Origin: Rothia nasimurium
Lineage (GTDB): Bacteria > Actinomycetota > Actinomycetes > Actinomycetales > Micrococcaceae
Reading direction: 5' to 3'
Length of the DNA: 64,000 bases
Assembly: GCF_928392795.1 (NCBI RefSeq)
Contig: NZ_CAKMTJ010000002.1
Location: forward strand, 219,509 to 283,508
Each line of letters begins with the position of its first letter. Positions within the stretch are counted from its first letter, which is position 1. Positions 50,099 through 58,591 of the stretch are shown piece after piece. The translations under genes were made by a program, and so were the position numbers. The notes below the pieces were generated by a model. That model ran no database searches. It saw nothing but the letters and a program-made list of their open reading frames with translations, and was not told the origin of the DNA.

Positions 50099-51280
50099 AT
50101 GACTGAACAGAACCTCTCACCCGAAACCCGCCTGGTGGCCGGCGGCCGCCCCGCCCACGACGACCTGGCTCCCGTGAACCCGCCGATTGCCATGTCGTCC
50201 ACCTTCCGCCAGACAGGCCCCTCAGACCTCAACACCTACGCCCGTTTCTCCAACCAGTCCTGGGACGGCATCGAAGAGGTCGTCGCTGACCTCGAAGGGG
50301 CAGAGCTACCCGGTCTGGTCTTTGCCTCCGGCATGGCAGCTGTTGCGGCTGTGCAGGATCTGGTACCCGTAGGTTCTATCATTCTGCTGCCCGAGCACAC
50401 CTACATGGCCTCAGTCTCTATGGCCAAGCGCCTTGAAGCTCGCGGTATCACCACCGTGGTGCGCCTGGACATCGAAAACACCGAGTCCGTCATTGCCGAA
50501 CTCGAAAAGGCCGCTGCTGCCGCGGGCGTCACCCCCGAGACCGTCAACTACGCTGCCCCCAAGGTGCTGCTGTGGATGGAGTCCCCCACCAACCCCATGA
50601 TGGAGGTCGCCGACCTGCCCGCCGTCCTCGGTGCCGCCAAGCGCCTGGGCATTGTTTCTGCCGTTGACAACACCTTCGCCACCCCGCTGGGGCAGAACCC
50701 GCTGGCCCTGGGCGCCGATGTGGTTGTCCACTCTGCCACCAAGTCCATCGCCGGTCACTCCGATGTGCTGCTGGGTATCACCGTCACCTCTAACCCGACC
50801 CTGCGCGAAGCCATGCAGGCCCACCGTACTACCAACGGCGCTATCGCCGGCCCCTTCGAGGCATGGTTGGGTCTGCGTGGCGTCCGTACCCTGGGTGTGC
50901 GCGTTGAACGCGCCGCCGCTAACGCCCTCGAACTGGCCCAGCGCCTGCAGACCCACCCCGCGGTCAAGGCCGTGCGCTACCCCGGCCTACCCACCGACCC
51001 CGGCTTCGAACGGGCGTCCGCACAGATGCGCACCTTCGGCTCAATCCTCTCCATCACCCTGGACGCCACCGCCGAAGAAACCGACCGCGTGGTCAAGGCC
51101 CTGAACATCTGGACGCCCGCAACCAGCCTCGGTGGCGTAGAATCACTGATTGAACGCCGCCGCCGCCACGGCTCAGAGCCCCACTCAATCCCCGAGTCAC
51201 TGCTGCGCCTGTCGGTAGGCATCGAGAACGTCGATGACCTCTACAACGACCTGGCGCAGGCCCTAGAAAACCTCAAGTAG
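50099..51280 (+). CDS. Cystathionine gamma-synthase-like PLP enzyme (trans-sulfuration)
   Basis: 393-aa cytosolic PLP enzyme of the Cys/Met metabolism family. The PLP lysine is in DVVVHSATKSIAGHSDVLLG; YARFSNQSWDGIEEVVADLE, FASGMAAVAAVQDL and LWMESPTNPMMEVADL are family hallmarks. Closest in pattern to cystathionine gamma-synthase/lyase (MetB/MetC type); O-acylhomoserine sulfhydrylase cannot be excluded. Many actinobacterial homologues are annotated MetB. The ATG lies 7 nt after TATCGT and lacks a ribosome binding site. The next gene starts 12 nt after it. Confidence 0.85.
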   Translation: MTEQNLSPETRLVAGGRPAHDDLAPVNPPIAMSSTFRQTGPSDLNTYARFSNQSWDGIEEVVADLEGAELPGLVFASGMAAVAAVQDLVPVGSIILLPEHTYMASVSMAKRLEARGITTVVRLDIENTESVIAELEKAAAAAGVTPETVNYAAPKVLLWMESPTNPMMEVADLPAVLGAAKRLGIVSAVDNTFATPLGQNPLALGADVVVHSATKSIAGHSDVLLGITVTSNPTLREAMQAHRTTNGAIAGPFEAWLGLRGVRTLGVRVERAAANALELAQRLQTHPAVKAVRYPGLPTDPGFERASAQMRTFGSILSITLDATAEETDRVVKALNIWTPATSLGGVESLIERRRRHGSEPHSIPESLLRLSVGIENVDDLYNDLAQALENLK

Positions 51281-51292
51281 CGAACGGACGCC

Positions 51293-51607
51293 ATGACCCC
51301 TATTGACCTGATTGTGTTGGTTACCTACTACGTGGGCCTTGCCCTGGCCCTGGTAGTTGCCGCCCTGTCGATTTTCGCGCTGATTGAGGCCGCCCGCGCT
51401 TCAAGCTACGCCTACCAGAGCGCCTTCAAACGTACCAAGGGCTTCTGGGTTGGCGTGACCGCTGCCTCGGCTGCTTTCTCTGTACTGATGGTCTGGCAGT
51501 CCATGGCCGTCGGTGGCGGGTCTGTCTTCATGCAGCTCATTGCCGCAACCGCCGTGGGCGTATTCCTCGCGGACGTCCGCCCCGCCGTAGCGGTGCGCCG
51601 CCGCTAG
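51293..51607 (+). CDS. DUF2516 membrane protein
   Basis: 104-aa integral membrane protein with about three hydrophobic helices (DLIVLVTYYVGLALALVVAAL, VGVTAASAAFSVLMVWQS, QLIAATAVGVFLADVRPA). FALIEAARASSYAYQSAFKRTKGFW is the hydrophilic loop typical of the actinobacterial DUF2516 family. Weak GGACG ribosome binding site. Function unknown. It follows the PLP enzyme by 12 nt and is closed by the hairpin upstream of gpmA. Confidence 0.8.
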   Translation: MTPIDLIVLVTYYVGLALALVVAALSIFALIEAARASSYAYQSAFKRTKGFWVGVTAASAAFSVLMVWQSMAVGGGSVFMQLIAATAVGVFLADVRPAVAVRRR

Positions 51608-51631
51608 CCGCAGCTTGCGTTAAGGTCTGAA

Positions 51632-51698
51632 AAACCCACACATATTCACGAAGAAACCCCCGGAAAAGACCGGGTATTCCGTGAATATGTGTGGGTTT
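51632..51698 (+). terminator. Nested hairpin between DUF2516 and gpmA genes
   Basis: AAACCCACACATATTCACG (51632-51650) is perfectly inverted at 51680-51698. The loop contains a second stem (CCCGG/CCGGG). TATCTTTG follows. It ends only 27 nt before the gpmA -10 box. Confidence 0.85.
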
Positions 51699-51724
51699 AT
51701 CTTTGCTTTGGGGGTTGGGAGTGG

Positions 51725-51730
51725 GATAAT
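51725..51730 (+). promoter_or_regulatory. -10 box (GATAAT) for leaderless gpmA
   Basis: GATAAT, 7 nt (AGGGAGT), ATG at 51738. TTTGCT lies 17 nt upstream as a weak -35. The AGGGAG is too close to serve as an ordinary ribosome binding site. Confidence 0.55.
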
Positions 51731-51737
51731 AGGGAGT

Positions 51738-52478
51738 ATGACTTACAAATTGGTACTGCTCCGTCACGGGCAATCAGAATGGAACGAAAAGAACCTCTTC
51801 ACCGGCTGGGTAGACGTTGCCCTGACCGAGAAGGGTCGCGCCGAAGCCACCCGCGGTGGCGAACTGCTGAAGGAACGCGGCATCCTCCCCGATGTCGTCC
51901 ACACCTCCCTGCAGCGCCGCGCCATCAACACCGCCAACCTGGCTCTCGATGCCGCTGACCGCCACTGGATCCCCGTCAAGCGCAACTGGCGCCTGAACGA
52001 GCGTCACTACGGTGCGCTCCAGGGCAAGGACAAGACTCAGACCCTCGAAACCTACGGTGAAGAGCAGTTCATGACCTGGCGTCGCTCCTACGACGTTCCG
52101 CCTCCGGCCCTCGACGACAACGACGAGTTCTCCCAGGCGAACGACCCCCGCTACGCAGACATCGAGAACGCTCCCCGCACCGAGTGCCTGAAGGACGTCC
52201 TCGAGCGCATGCTGCCCTACTGGGAGTCAGACATCAAGGAAGACCTGAAAGCTGGCAAGACCGTTCTGGTTGCTGCCCACGGTAACTCCCTGCGTGCCCT
52301 GGTCAAGAACCTCGAAGGCATCTCAGATGAGGACATCGCCGGTCTGAACATCCCCACCGGTATTCCCCTCTACTACGAGCTCGACGAGAACTTCAAGCCT
52401 GTTGGCCCCGGTGAGTACCTCGACCCCGAGGCTGCTAAGGACGCCATCAAGGCTGTTGCTAACCAGGGTAAGAAGTAA
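51738..52478 (+). CDS. gpmA: 2,3-bisphosphoglycerate-dependent phosphoglycerate mutase
   Basis: 246-aa glycolytic enzyme interconverting 3- and 2-phosphoglycerate. [27 protein letters not shown] carries the phosphohistidine (RHG), [12 protein letters not shown] binds substrate, [14 protein letters not shown] includes the catalytic Glu, and [15 protein letters not shown] holds the second His. Full length. The next genes on this side, senX3-regX3, follow after phoU, as in mycobacteria where gpm1 precedes senX3-regX3. Confidence 0.97.
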   Translation: MTYKLVLLRHGQSEWNEKNLFTGWVDVALTEKGRAEATRGGELLKERGILPDVVHTSLQRRAINTANLALDAADRHWIPVKRNWRLNERHYGALQGKDKTQTLETYGEEQFMTWRRSYDVPPPALDDNDEFSQANDPRYADIENAPRTECLKDVLERMLPYWESDIKEDLKAGKTVLVAAHGNSLRALVKNLEGISDEDIAGLNIPTGIPLYYELDENFKPVGPGEYLDPEAAKDAIKAVANQGKK

Positions 52479-52487
52479 ATCCCCGGT

Positions 52488-52550
52488 AGGTACCACTTAA
52501 ATCAGAAAAACCCACCAACTAGGTGGGTTTTTCTGATTTAAGTGGTACCT
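52488..52550. terminator. 29-bp perfect hairpin between convergent gpmA and phoU
   Basis: The arm starting AGGTACCACTTAAATCAG (52488-52516) is exactly inverted at 52522-52550 around a 5-nt loop (AACTA). A further GGTACCTACC at 52564 can pair alternatively with GGTAGGTACC at 52485-52494. It serves both convergent genes. Confidence 0.9.
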
Positions 52551-52575
52551 TCTGACGGAGATGGTACCTACCAGC

Positions 52576-53232
52576 CTAGATGCTGGGGACGGCGTTCCAG
52601 TCGCCGGTGACCAGGTAGGTGACCTTGCGGGCTACCGACACACCGTGGTCGCCAAAGCGCTCCAGGTAACGGGAGGCCAGGGTAACGTCAACGGTGACCT
52701 GGGCGTTCTGGCCCCAGTCGGGGGCTGCCATGCGGTTGAAGACCTCAACGTGGAGTTCGTTGATGCGCATCTTGTTCTTGATGATGTCCTGGGTATGGGA
52801 GAGCTCGCGGGTCTCAAGCAGACTGATGACGCTGGCGATAATCTTCTGGTCAAGCTCAATGATTTCGCGGAAGACCGGCACGATGGACTCGGGCAGGACG
52901 TGCTCGGGGTAGCGCATGCGGGCAACCTGGGCGACGTGGCGGGCAAGGTCGCCCATGCGTTCCAGGGAGGAGCTCATGCGCAGGGCGCCAACAATCATGC
53001 GTAGGTCGGAGGCTACCGGGCCCTGCAGGGCCAGAATGTCGATAGCGCGCTCATCGAGTTCGTTTTGCATGAAGTCGATGCGGGCATCGTTGGTGATAAC
53101 CTCTTCGGCTTCTTGAATATCGGCCTGCAAGAAGGCGTCCGAAGCGCGGCCGAGAGCCTCCTGGACCAGGGTAGCGATATGAATCAGCTCTTCGCCGACG
53201 TGCTGTAGTTCGGCTTGGAAGACTTTGCGCAC
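52576..53232 (-). CDS. phoU: Phosphate-signalling protein PhoU
   Basis: 218-aa all-helical regulator of the phosphate two-component system, with two three-helix PhoU repeats. FQAELQHVGEELIHIATLVQEALGRASDAF is the first repeat, and LALQGPVASDLRMIVGALRMSSSLERMGDLARHVA shows the conserved metal-binding E/DxxxD surface in each repeat (second: RYLERFGDHGVSVARK). It starts at the GTG at 53232, with AAAGGA upstream. The senX3-regX3 pair lies divergently 184 nt away, as in mycobacteria (PhoY2). Confidence 0.93.
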   Translation of the reverse strand: MRKVFQAELQHVGEELIHIATLVQEALGRASDAFLQADIQEAEEVITNDARIDFMQNELDERAIDILALQGPVASDLRMIVGALRMSSSLERMGDLARHVAQVARMRYPEHVLPESIVPVFREIIELDQKIIASVISLLETRELSHTQDIIKNKMRINELHVEVFNRMAAPDWGQNAQVTVDVTLASRYLERFGDHGVSVARKVTYLVTGDWNAVPSI

Positions 53233-53403
53233 GTGCGCGTCCTTTCCATCTGGGGAAGTGTGGGGTGCCGGGCAGACTCCTGCCCATGGCTACCCCTTTA
53301 GAGTGCCAAGGTCACATGAACACAAGCACATGGTTGGGTAAACGTTAGTTGAACCCCGGTATATTTGGGGGTCTGAGGGGCGTGGGACGGGGCCTGTAGG
53401 CTC

Positions 53404-53409
53404 TAAGCT
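53404..53409 (+). promoter_or_regulatory. -10 box (TAAGCT) for leaderless senX3
   Basis: TAAGCT, 7 nt (GGTAGAT), GTG at 53417. Confidence 0.5.
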
Positions 53410-53416
53410 GGTAGAT

Positions 53417-54664
53417 GTGAACCCTACTGTGATTGCTTTGTCTGCCGCTGTGCTGGGGCTCCTCATCGGCGTGGTGAGCATGCTCGCCGTGCAACGGAGT
53501 GAGCGTCAGCGCGCTCGCTGGGCCGACGTTGAAGAGCCGACCATTAGCGATGGTGCCGCCGAGGTGCTGGCGGTCATTGGCCGCGCCTACATGGTGGTGG
53601 ACGCTGTGGACGGCGTGGTGCAGGCTTCTCCGGGCGCCTACGCCTTAGGCCTGGTACGCGGGCATACAGTGGTCTCTGACGAGCTGCTAGAGATGATCGA
53701 CGCGGTGCGGTCCAAGGGCATCATCGTTGAAAAAGAAATTATCTTAACCCGCGGCTTTTACGACCAGAGCCGCCTGGTCATTGACCTGCGCGTGGCTCCG
53801 GTAGGCGATGAATATATCTTGGTGCTGGCCGATGACCGCACCGAAATTACCCGCGCTCAGACCGTCCGCACCGACTTCGTAGCCAACGTATCGCACGAAC
53901 TAAAAACCCCGGTAGGGGCGGTTGGACTTATGGCTGAGGCCATCGAGTCATCGGCGGACGACCCCGAGTCGGTGCTCTACTTTTCGGGCAAGCTCAAGAA
54001 AGAGTCCCGGCGGTTAGCGGCACTTGTGCAGGACGTCATTGAGCTCTCCCGCCTACAGTCAGCCGATATGGTGCTGAGCTCCACCCTGGTCGACGTTGAG
54101 CAGGTGGTTGCTGAATCGGTCGACCGTAACCGCCTCACAGCCGAGGGTAAAAACATTGAACTTCTGGTAGGCGGAAAGGCCCCCCGCCCGGTCCACGGCG
54201 ACCCCGAGCTGCTGGGGACCGCCCTGCGCAACCTGATCGAGAACGCCATTCGTTACTCGCCCGAGAACACCAAGGTAGGCATCGGTATGGCTGTGAAGGG
54301 TGACACTGTTAGAATCTCTGTGAAAGACCAGGGCCCGGGCATTCCCGAGGACGAACAGGACCGCATCTTCGAGCGGTTCTACCGGGTTGACCCGGCGCGT
54401 TCGCGTCAGACCGGGGGCACGGGTCTGGGCTTGAGCATTGTGAAGCACATTGTGGGTCAGCACGGTGGCGAGGTGACCCTCTGGTCCCAACCCGGTTCCG
54501 GCTCAACTTTCACCATTGCCCTGCCCAGTGTTGATGAAGAAACCGAACAAGACCTGCTGGGGGAGCACCCGCCGACGGGCTCGCTTACCCAGATAACAGA
54601 CCACAACATCCACACAGTGCCGCGCTCTGCGGGGTCGGCACAGACCGCGAAGGAAACAAAGTAA
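53417..54664 (+). CDS. senX3: Phosphate-sensing histidine kinase SenX3
   Basis: 415-aa membrane histidine kinase. One N-terminal hydrophobic segment (IALSAAVLGLLIGVVSML), a PAS-like region, then FVANVSHELKTPVGAVGLMAEAI with the phosphorylated His. The ATPase domain shows NLIENAIRYSPEN (N box), DQGPGIPEDEQDRIFERFYR (G1) and GTGLGLSIVKHIVGQHGG (G2). It lacks a periplasmic sensor loop, as in the SenX3/PhoR class, and is thought to read phosphate status through PhoU and the Pst transporter. Adjacent, same-strand regX3 starts 0 nt after its stop codon. Confidence 0.93.
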   Translation: MNPTVIALSAAVLGLLIGVVSMLAVQRSERQRARWADVEEPTISDGAAEVLAVIGRAYMVVDAVDGVVQASPGAYALGLVRGHTVVSDELLEMIDAVRSKGIIVEKEIILTRGFYDQSRLVIDLRVAPVGDEYILVLADDRTEITRAQTVRTDFVANVSHELKTPVGAVGLMAEAIESSADDPESVLYFSGKLKKESRRLAALVQDVIELSRLQSADMVLSSTLVDVEQVVAESVDRNRLTAEGKNIELLVGGKAPRPVHGDPELLGTALRNLIENAIRYSPENTKVGIGMAVKGDTVRISVKDQGPGIPEDEQDRIFERFYRVDPARSRQTGGTGLGLSIVKHIVGQHGGEVTLWSQPGSGSTFTIALPSVDEETEQDLLGEHPPTGSLTQITDHNIHTVPRSAGSAQTAKETK

Positions 54665-55345
54665 GTGACCCGTATTTTAGTGGTTGAGGACGAAGAGGCG
54701 CTGAGCGAGCCCCTGGCCTTTTTGCTGGGTCGTGAGGGCTTTGAGGTGCAGGTGGTCGATAACGGCCTGGACGCCGTGGTCGAGTTCGAGCGAAACGGCG
54801 CAGACCTGGTGCTCCTCGACATCATGCTCCCCGGCCAGTCCGGCACCGAGGTTTGCAAGCAGATTCGCGCCACCAGCGCGGTTCCCATCATCATGCTGAC
54901 CGCTAAGGACTCAGAGATAGACAAGGTTCTGGGCCTAGAGCTGGGGGCGGACGACTACGTCACCAAGCCCTATTCCTCCCGTGAGCTCATCGCCCGCATC
55001 CGCGCCGTCCTGCGCCGCCAGGGCGAATCTGAAGAGCACGATGCCGGGGCGATCGAGGGCGGCCCGGTCCGCATGGACGTTGAGCGCCACGTGGTAACCG
55101 TATCCGGCGAAACCGTAGCCATGCCCCTCAAGGAATTTGAGCTGCTTGAGATGCTGCTGCGGAATGCAGGACGCGTGATGACGCGCTCGCAGCTAATCGA
55201 CCGGGTCTGGGGTGCTGACTACGTGGGCGATACCAAGACCCTTGATGTGCATATTAAGCGCCTGCGCTCCAAGGTTGAGCCCGACCCCTCGTCCCCGCGC
55301 TACGTGGTCACCGTGCGCGGCCTGGGCTACAAGTTTGAACCGTGA
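54665..55345 (+). CDS. regX3: Response regulator RegX3 (OmpR family)
   Basis: 226-aa regulator. The receiver has DEE near the N-terminus, the phospho-Asp in LVLLDIMLPG, and the Lys in DDYVTKPYSSREL. The OmpR-type winged helix is LKEFELLEMLLRNAGRVMTRSQLIDRVWG (tail), ending VRGLGYKFEP. It activates phosphate-starvation genes when phosphorylated by SenX3. The GTG follows AAGGA about 10 nt upstream. The TGA stop (55343-55345) touches the boundary of an inserted IS200/IS605-type element, so the 3' untranslated region has been replaced. Confidence 0.95.
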   Translation: MTRILVVEDEEALSEPLAFLLGREGFEVQVVDNGLDAVVEFERNGADLVLLDIMLPGQSGTEVCKQIRATSAVPIIMLTAKDSEIDKVLGLELGADDYVTKPYSSRELIARIRAVLRRQGESEEHDAGAIEGGPVRMDVERHVVTVSGETVAMPLKEFELLEMLLRNAGRVMTRSQLIDRVWGADYVGDTKTLDVHIKRLRSKVEPDPSSPRYVVTVRGLGYKFEP

Positions 55346-55458
55346 CTTCCTCCCCTCCCTCACGGGAGGGGCTTCCTACCAACTAACCCGCGATTCCGAC
55401 CAGGCGAGTTCATCACCGGCCATCACCACCACAGGCTAGTTCTCGATGGGTTCTTGCT

Positions 55459-56646
55459 TCACACAAGGACAGCGCCAGCAAGCTGACGTCTTACATCCTC
55501 TCCACAAGCGTTTAGGCTCTCGGCAAGCCCTGCCGCGAGCATGATATTAACCGCCGCATTGTAATCACGGTCAAGCCAGGTTTCACATTCCTGACATTGC
55601 CAGGCCCTGATGTTCAGGGCTTTCTTCCCACCTGGGGCCCCGCAAACAGAGCAGGTCTGGGTGGTAGGGGCGAACCTATCAATCTTGATAAGCCTTCCAC
55701 CGGCGGTAGCTAGTTTGTATTCCAACATGCTTACCAGCATTGCCCAGGCAGCGTTATTGATTGATTTCCCTAACCGGGTGCGCGACAGCCCTGTAATGTT
55801 CAGTGTTTCTACTGCCACTGTTTGGTTTTCACGGGTGATAGTAGAGGTGAGTTGATGCAGGTAGTCATTGCGCTGGTTGCGGATTTTTTGGTGGATTTTA
55901 GCTACAGCAATGGCAGCTTTTGTACGGTTGTTTGAGCCTTTCTTGGTGCGAGCAAACTTGCGTTGAGCACGGGTAAGTTTGCGCTGGTTTTTCTGGTAAA
56001 ACTGTGGGGTGTCAATCTTGTATCGCTGCCCGCTAGTAGTGGTAATAGTGGCAAGGTGGGTAAGCCCCAGGTCAATACTGGCAGCCTGGGCGGGGGTGAC
56101 AGTGTGGTGCTGGGCTTCGAGGATAAAAGAGGCCCAGTATTTGCCGGTGCTATCTTTGCTGATGGTAAGGCTGGTGGCGTTCTCTACATTGCGCCCTGCT
56201 TTGCCTTTGACCCAGCCAACCTTGGGGATATAGAGCTTGAACTTCCCATGCTTGGCGTCATAAACCTTGACTTTGAAGGAGTTGGCCCCAGGTAGGCGAA
56301 ATGACTGCACCCCTTTACGAGTGCGTCTGGGGGTTCTTGCTTTCTTGCCTGCGGCACGTTTTTTCACCACTGCAGCGTAGGCATCTTTTGCCTGAGCGCA
56401 GGACTCTTGCAAGGCAGCTGCCGGGGCCTGTGTAAGCCAGGGGAAAGCTGTCTTTTTGTTACTGACGGTCAGGATAGAGCGTAATTGTGAGTGGGTCTTA
56501 CGCTGCAGCACCTGGTTCTCGTACTCGTAGTCTCGGTAGGCGGTGTACTGGTTGAAGATGAACCGGACGCAGCCGAAGACACGCGCCAAGTCTTGTTCTT
56601 GCCCGCTGGTTGGGTAAATCCTCGTTTTATATCCTCGCTTACTCAT
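55459..56646 (-). CDS. tnpB: TnpB, RNA-guided nuclease of an IS200/IS605-type element
   Basis: 395-aa DNA nuclease of the OrfB/TnpB group, ancestor of Cas12. RuvC residues are present: Asp192 (ASIDLGLTHL), Glu280 (VAVETLNI) and Asp361 (DRDYNAAVN). The zinc ribbon has CSVC (332/335) and CQEC (351/354). The N-terminal region carries an HTH-like segment (GQEQDLARVFGCVRFIFNQY). The gene therefore looks active. TnpB cuts DNA matching a guide carried by an RNA made from the 3' end of the element, here reading toward the left end. The ATG at 56646 is close to tnpA, divergent. Confidence 0.93.
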   Translation of the reverse strand: MSKRGYKTRIYPTSGQEQDLARVFGCVRFIFNQYTAYRDYEYENQVLQRKTHSQLRSILTVSNKKTAFPWLTQAPAAALQESCAQAKDAYAAVVKKRAAGKKARTPRRTRKGVQSFRLPGANSFKVKVYDAKHGKFKLYIPKVGWVKGKAGRNVENATSLTISKDSTGKYWASFILEAQHHTVTPAQAASIDLGLTHLATITTTSGQRYKIDTPQFYQKNQRKLTRAQRKFARTKKGSNNRTKAAIAVAKIHQKIRNQRNDYLHQLTSTITRENQTVAVETLNITGLSRTRLGKSINNAAWAMLVSMLEYKLATAGGRLIKIDRFAPTTQTCSVCGAPGGKKALNIRAWQCQECETWLDRDYNAAVNIMLAAGLAESLNACGEDVRRQLAGAVLV

Positions 56647-56712
56647 TGTTCACCTCCAACCTACCGTAAAATACTATCTAGAATTATATACTCTACAATA
56701 AGGAAAACCACT

Positions 56713-57150
56713 GTGAATAAAGATGATTACAGGCGCGGTAGGCATGTGGTCTATGATTTGCATGCTCATATTGTCCTGACCCCCAAATACCGCAGAAAAG
56801 TGATGACCGAGCGTGTCCATGCTCTGATTGAAGAGACCACCAAGGAAGTCTGCCACCGCTTCGATGTTGTGGTAGATGAGTTCAATACAGATCAAGACCA
56901 CGCCCATCTGCTGATTACATACCCACCCAAGGTTTCTCTATCTACCCTGATTGGGGCTATTAAGACCAACACTGCTAAGCGGGTGCGAGCTGCTGGGTTT
57001 GAGGAAGTGCAGCGGGCTTTATGGGGTGAACATTTTTGGTCACCGTCGTATTTTGTAGCTTCAACGGGCGGGGCGCCTTTGGAGAAGGTGAGGGTCTATG
57101 TGCAGCAGCAGGGGCAGGTGCCTCGTGGGCCGGGGAACCCTTTGTGGTGA
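56713..57150 (+). CDS. tnpA: TnpA, Y1-HUH single-strand transposase
   Basis: 145-aa transposase that moves the element as single-stranded DNA. HUH motif in DQDHAHLLITY (His63, His65), catalytic Tyr129 in EKVRVYVQQQG. The fold's first strand reads HVVYDLHAHIVLTPKYR. The length is right for the IS200/IS605 group. The start chosen is the GTG at 56713, since the upstream in-frame extension contains the spacer between tnpB and tnpA. AGGAAAACC is a weak ribosome binding site. Confidence 0.92.
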   Translation: MNKDDYRRGRHVVYDLHAHIVLTPKYRRKVMTERVHALIEETTKEVCHRFDVVVDEFNTDQDHAHLLITYPPKVSLSTLIGAIKTNTAKRVRAAGFEEVQRALWGEHFWSPSYFVASTGGAPLEKVRVYVQQQGQVPRGPGNPLW

Positions 57151-57222
57151 TTCATCCACGCCCTGACGGACGTGGGTTTCTCACCACCCATCAGCTAAAC
57201 AGGCGCTCTAGAGAGTAAAAAG

Positions 57223-57260
57223 GTGGGGCCGGGACTCAAGTAGCTGAGTCCCGGCCCCAC
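57223..57260 (-). terminator. Terminator of lpqE
   Basis: GTGGGGCCGGGACTCA (57223-57238) is perfectly inverted at 57245-57260 with a 6-nt loop, located 20 nt after the lpqE stop codon. Confidence 0.85.
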
Positions 57261-57279
57261 TGCTTTGGGCTAGAAGGTA

Positions 57280-57825
57280 TTAGCCGTTGCTGCTAGCGGT
57301 TTCGGTAGCGCTGGGAGTAGCCGCTGCGGTGGGCAGGTAGGGGGCGTACTCTTCCAGGGCGGCGTCAAGAACCGGAACGTTGAAGGTAGTGGTGCTGGAG
57401 GTGACGTTGGAGGAGACTTCGACGTCCTTCAGCAGCAGACCGGGGTTAGCGCCGGCCTCAGCCAGAAGAAGTTCGTTCTCGTCGTTTTCCAGGCGGACTT
57501 CCTGGCCAGCGGGAACCTCAACGGTGAGAGTTTCGGTGGGGAAGGCCAGGGTAACGGTGGCGTCTTCCTCGGTCTGGTTCAGAATGGTGCCCAGCACGCG
57601 GCCCTGTGAGGCCTCATCGGCTGCGATGACCATGATGTTGCGGAGCTGGATATCCTGCTGGTTGTTCTCGCCTAGCAGGTTAGCCATCTGGCCGTCGGAG
57701 GCGGAGTAGACGATGGTGGTAGCGGGCTGGTTGGTGTAGGTGCAACCGGTGGTGGCCAGCAGGGCACCAGCGATGGCAACGAGGGCGCTGGCGCGCTTGA
57801 CGGTCAAAGAAGCGGTGTTCTTCAC
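57280..57825 (-). CDS. lpqE: LpqE-like lipoprotein
   Basis: 181-aa secreted lipoprotein. The signal peptide ASALVAIAGALLATTGC ends in a TTGC lipobox. The mature domain is a small beta-rich fold (LRNIMVIAADEASQGRVLGTILNQ, then EVPAGQEVRLENDENELLL, with an acidic Asn/Glu cluster) and a Ser/Thr-rich tail. In M. tuberculosis lpqE is divergent from carD in the same way, which is the main support for the name. Function not established; the family has been placed near copper-chaperone/PCuAC-like folds, which I could not test. A ribosome binding site AAGGAG precedes the ATG. Confidence 0.75.
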   Translation of the reverse strand: MKNTASLTVKRASALVAIAGALLATTGCTYTNQPATTIVYSASDGQMANLLGENNQQDIQLRNIMVIAADEASQGRVLGTILNQTEEDATVTLAFPTETLTVEVPAGQEVRLENDENELLLAEAGANPGLLLKDVEVSSNVTSSTTTFNVPVLDAALEEYAPYLPTAAATPSATETASSNG

Positions 57826-58082
57826 AGCTCTAGCTCCTTGTGTAGGGTCGTAGTCTGCCGAGGGGCAGAGAAAGTGTGTGTGCTCCGCGCCGAGGTACGG
57901 AATTTTTGGTCTGTTCAGGTCACATTCTATCTGGTTTAACGACGATACGTCTGTATCAACGAGGCAAAAGGGCGTAAATGAAGTGCACAGGTTCGCTGAG
58001 AGCGCCGGGCCTATTTTGAGACTTTAAGGGTGCTGTCTTTCGTTGCATGGTAGAATAGATAGGCTGAAAGGGGTTTATCCAT

Positions 58083-58568
58083 ATGGTTTTTGAGGTTGGC
58101 GAAACAGTCGTTTACCCTCACCACGGTGCCGCAACGATTGAAGAAATCAAGATGCGCAAGATCCGTGGCGAAGAGAAGATGTACCTGAAACTCAAGGTCG
58201 CTAACGGTGACCTGGTCATTGAGGTTCCCGCTGAGAACGTCGATATGGTGGGCGTGCGCGATGTCGTTGACGAGCGCGGTCTGCAGGAAGTCATTGACGT
58301 ACTTCAGGCTACAGATACCGAAGAAGCAGCAAACTGGTCCCGCCGCTACAAGGCTAACGTTGAGAAGCTGGCATCTGGCGATGTGCTGAAGGTTGCCGAG
58401 GTCGTCCGTGACCTGTGGCGCCGCGAGAACGACCGTGGCCTGTCTGCCGGTGAGAAGCGTATGCTGGCTAAGGCCCGTCAGATTCTGTCGTCTGAGGTTG
58501 CCCTGGCTAAGGACATCGACGAAGAAGCTGCCGAGGTTGAACTCGATAAGATTCTCGAGGGCGTCTAA
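58083..58568 (+). CDS. carD: CarD/CdnL-type RNA polymerase regulator
   Basis: 161-aa essential factor that binds the RNA polymerase beta subunit and stabilises open promoters, notably at rRNA genes. The N-terminal Tudor-like RNA-polymerase-interaction domain opens [20 protein letters not shown]; the conserved Trp lies in [16 protein letters not shown], within the helical C-terminal DNA-binding domain. Length is the family standard. AAAGGGG is about 9 nt before the ATG. First gene of the run carD-ispD-ispF; the order matches mycobacteria. Confidence 0.95.
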   Translation: MVFEVGETVVYPHHGAATIEEIKMRKIRGEEKMYLKLKVANGDLVIEVPAENVDMVGVRDVVDERGLQEVIDVLQATDTEEAANWSRRYKANVEKLASGDVLKVAEVVRDLWRRENDRGLSAGEKRMLAKARQILSSEVALAKDIDEEAAEVELDKILEGV

Positions 58569-58591
58569 ACTTTCGGGTATGCTCACTAGCT

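Larger units (their letters stand above)
55346..57183. mobile_element. IS200/IS605-family element with divergent tnpB and tnpA
   Basis: Boundaries are approximate because such elements have no terminal inverted repeats or target duplications. The left end has an 8-bp hairpin (CCCCTCCC/GGGAGGGG, 55352-55371). The right end has a hairpin (CCACGCCC/GGACGTGG, 57156-57175). Both ends, read outward, finish in TCAC. tnpB lies on the minus strand and tnpA on the plus strand; both look intact. The insertion is immediately downstream of the regX3 stop codon. The element is free of the GGCGTCC word common elsewhere in the window. Confidence 0.85.

Noticed and set aside
56491..56712. N-terminal extension of tnpA
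   Set aside because: It runs through the tnpB 5' region; the HUH domain starts at the GTG at 56713.
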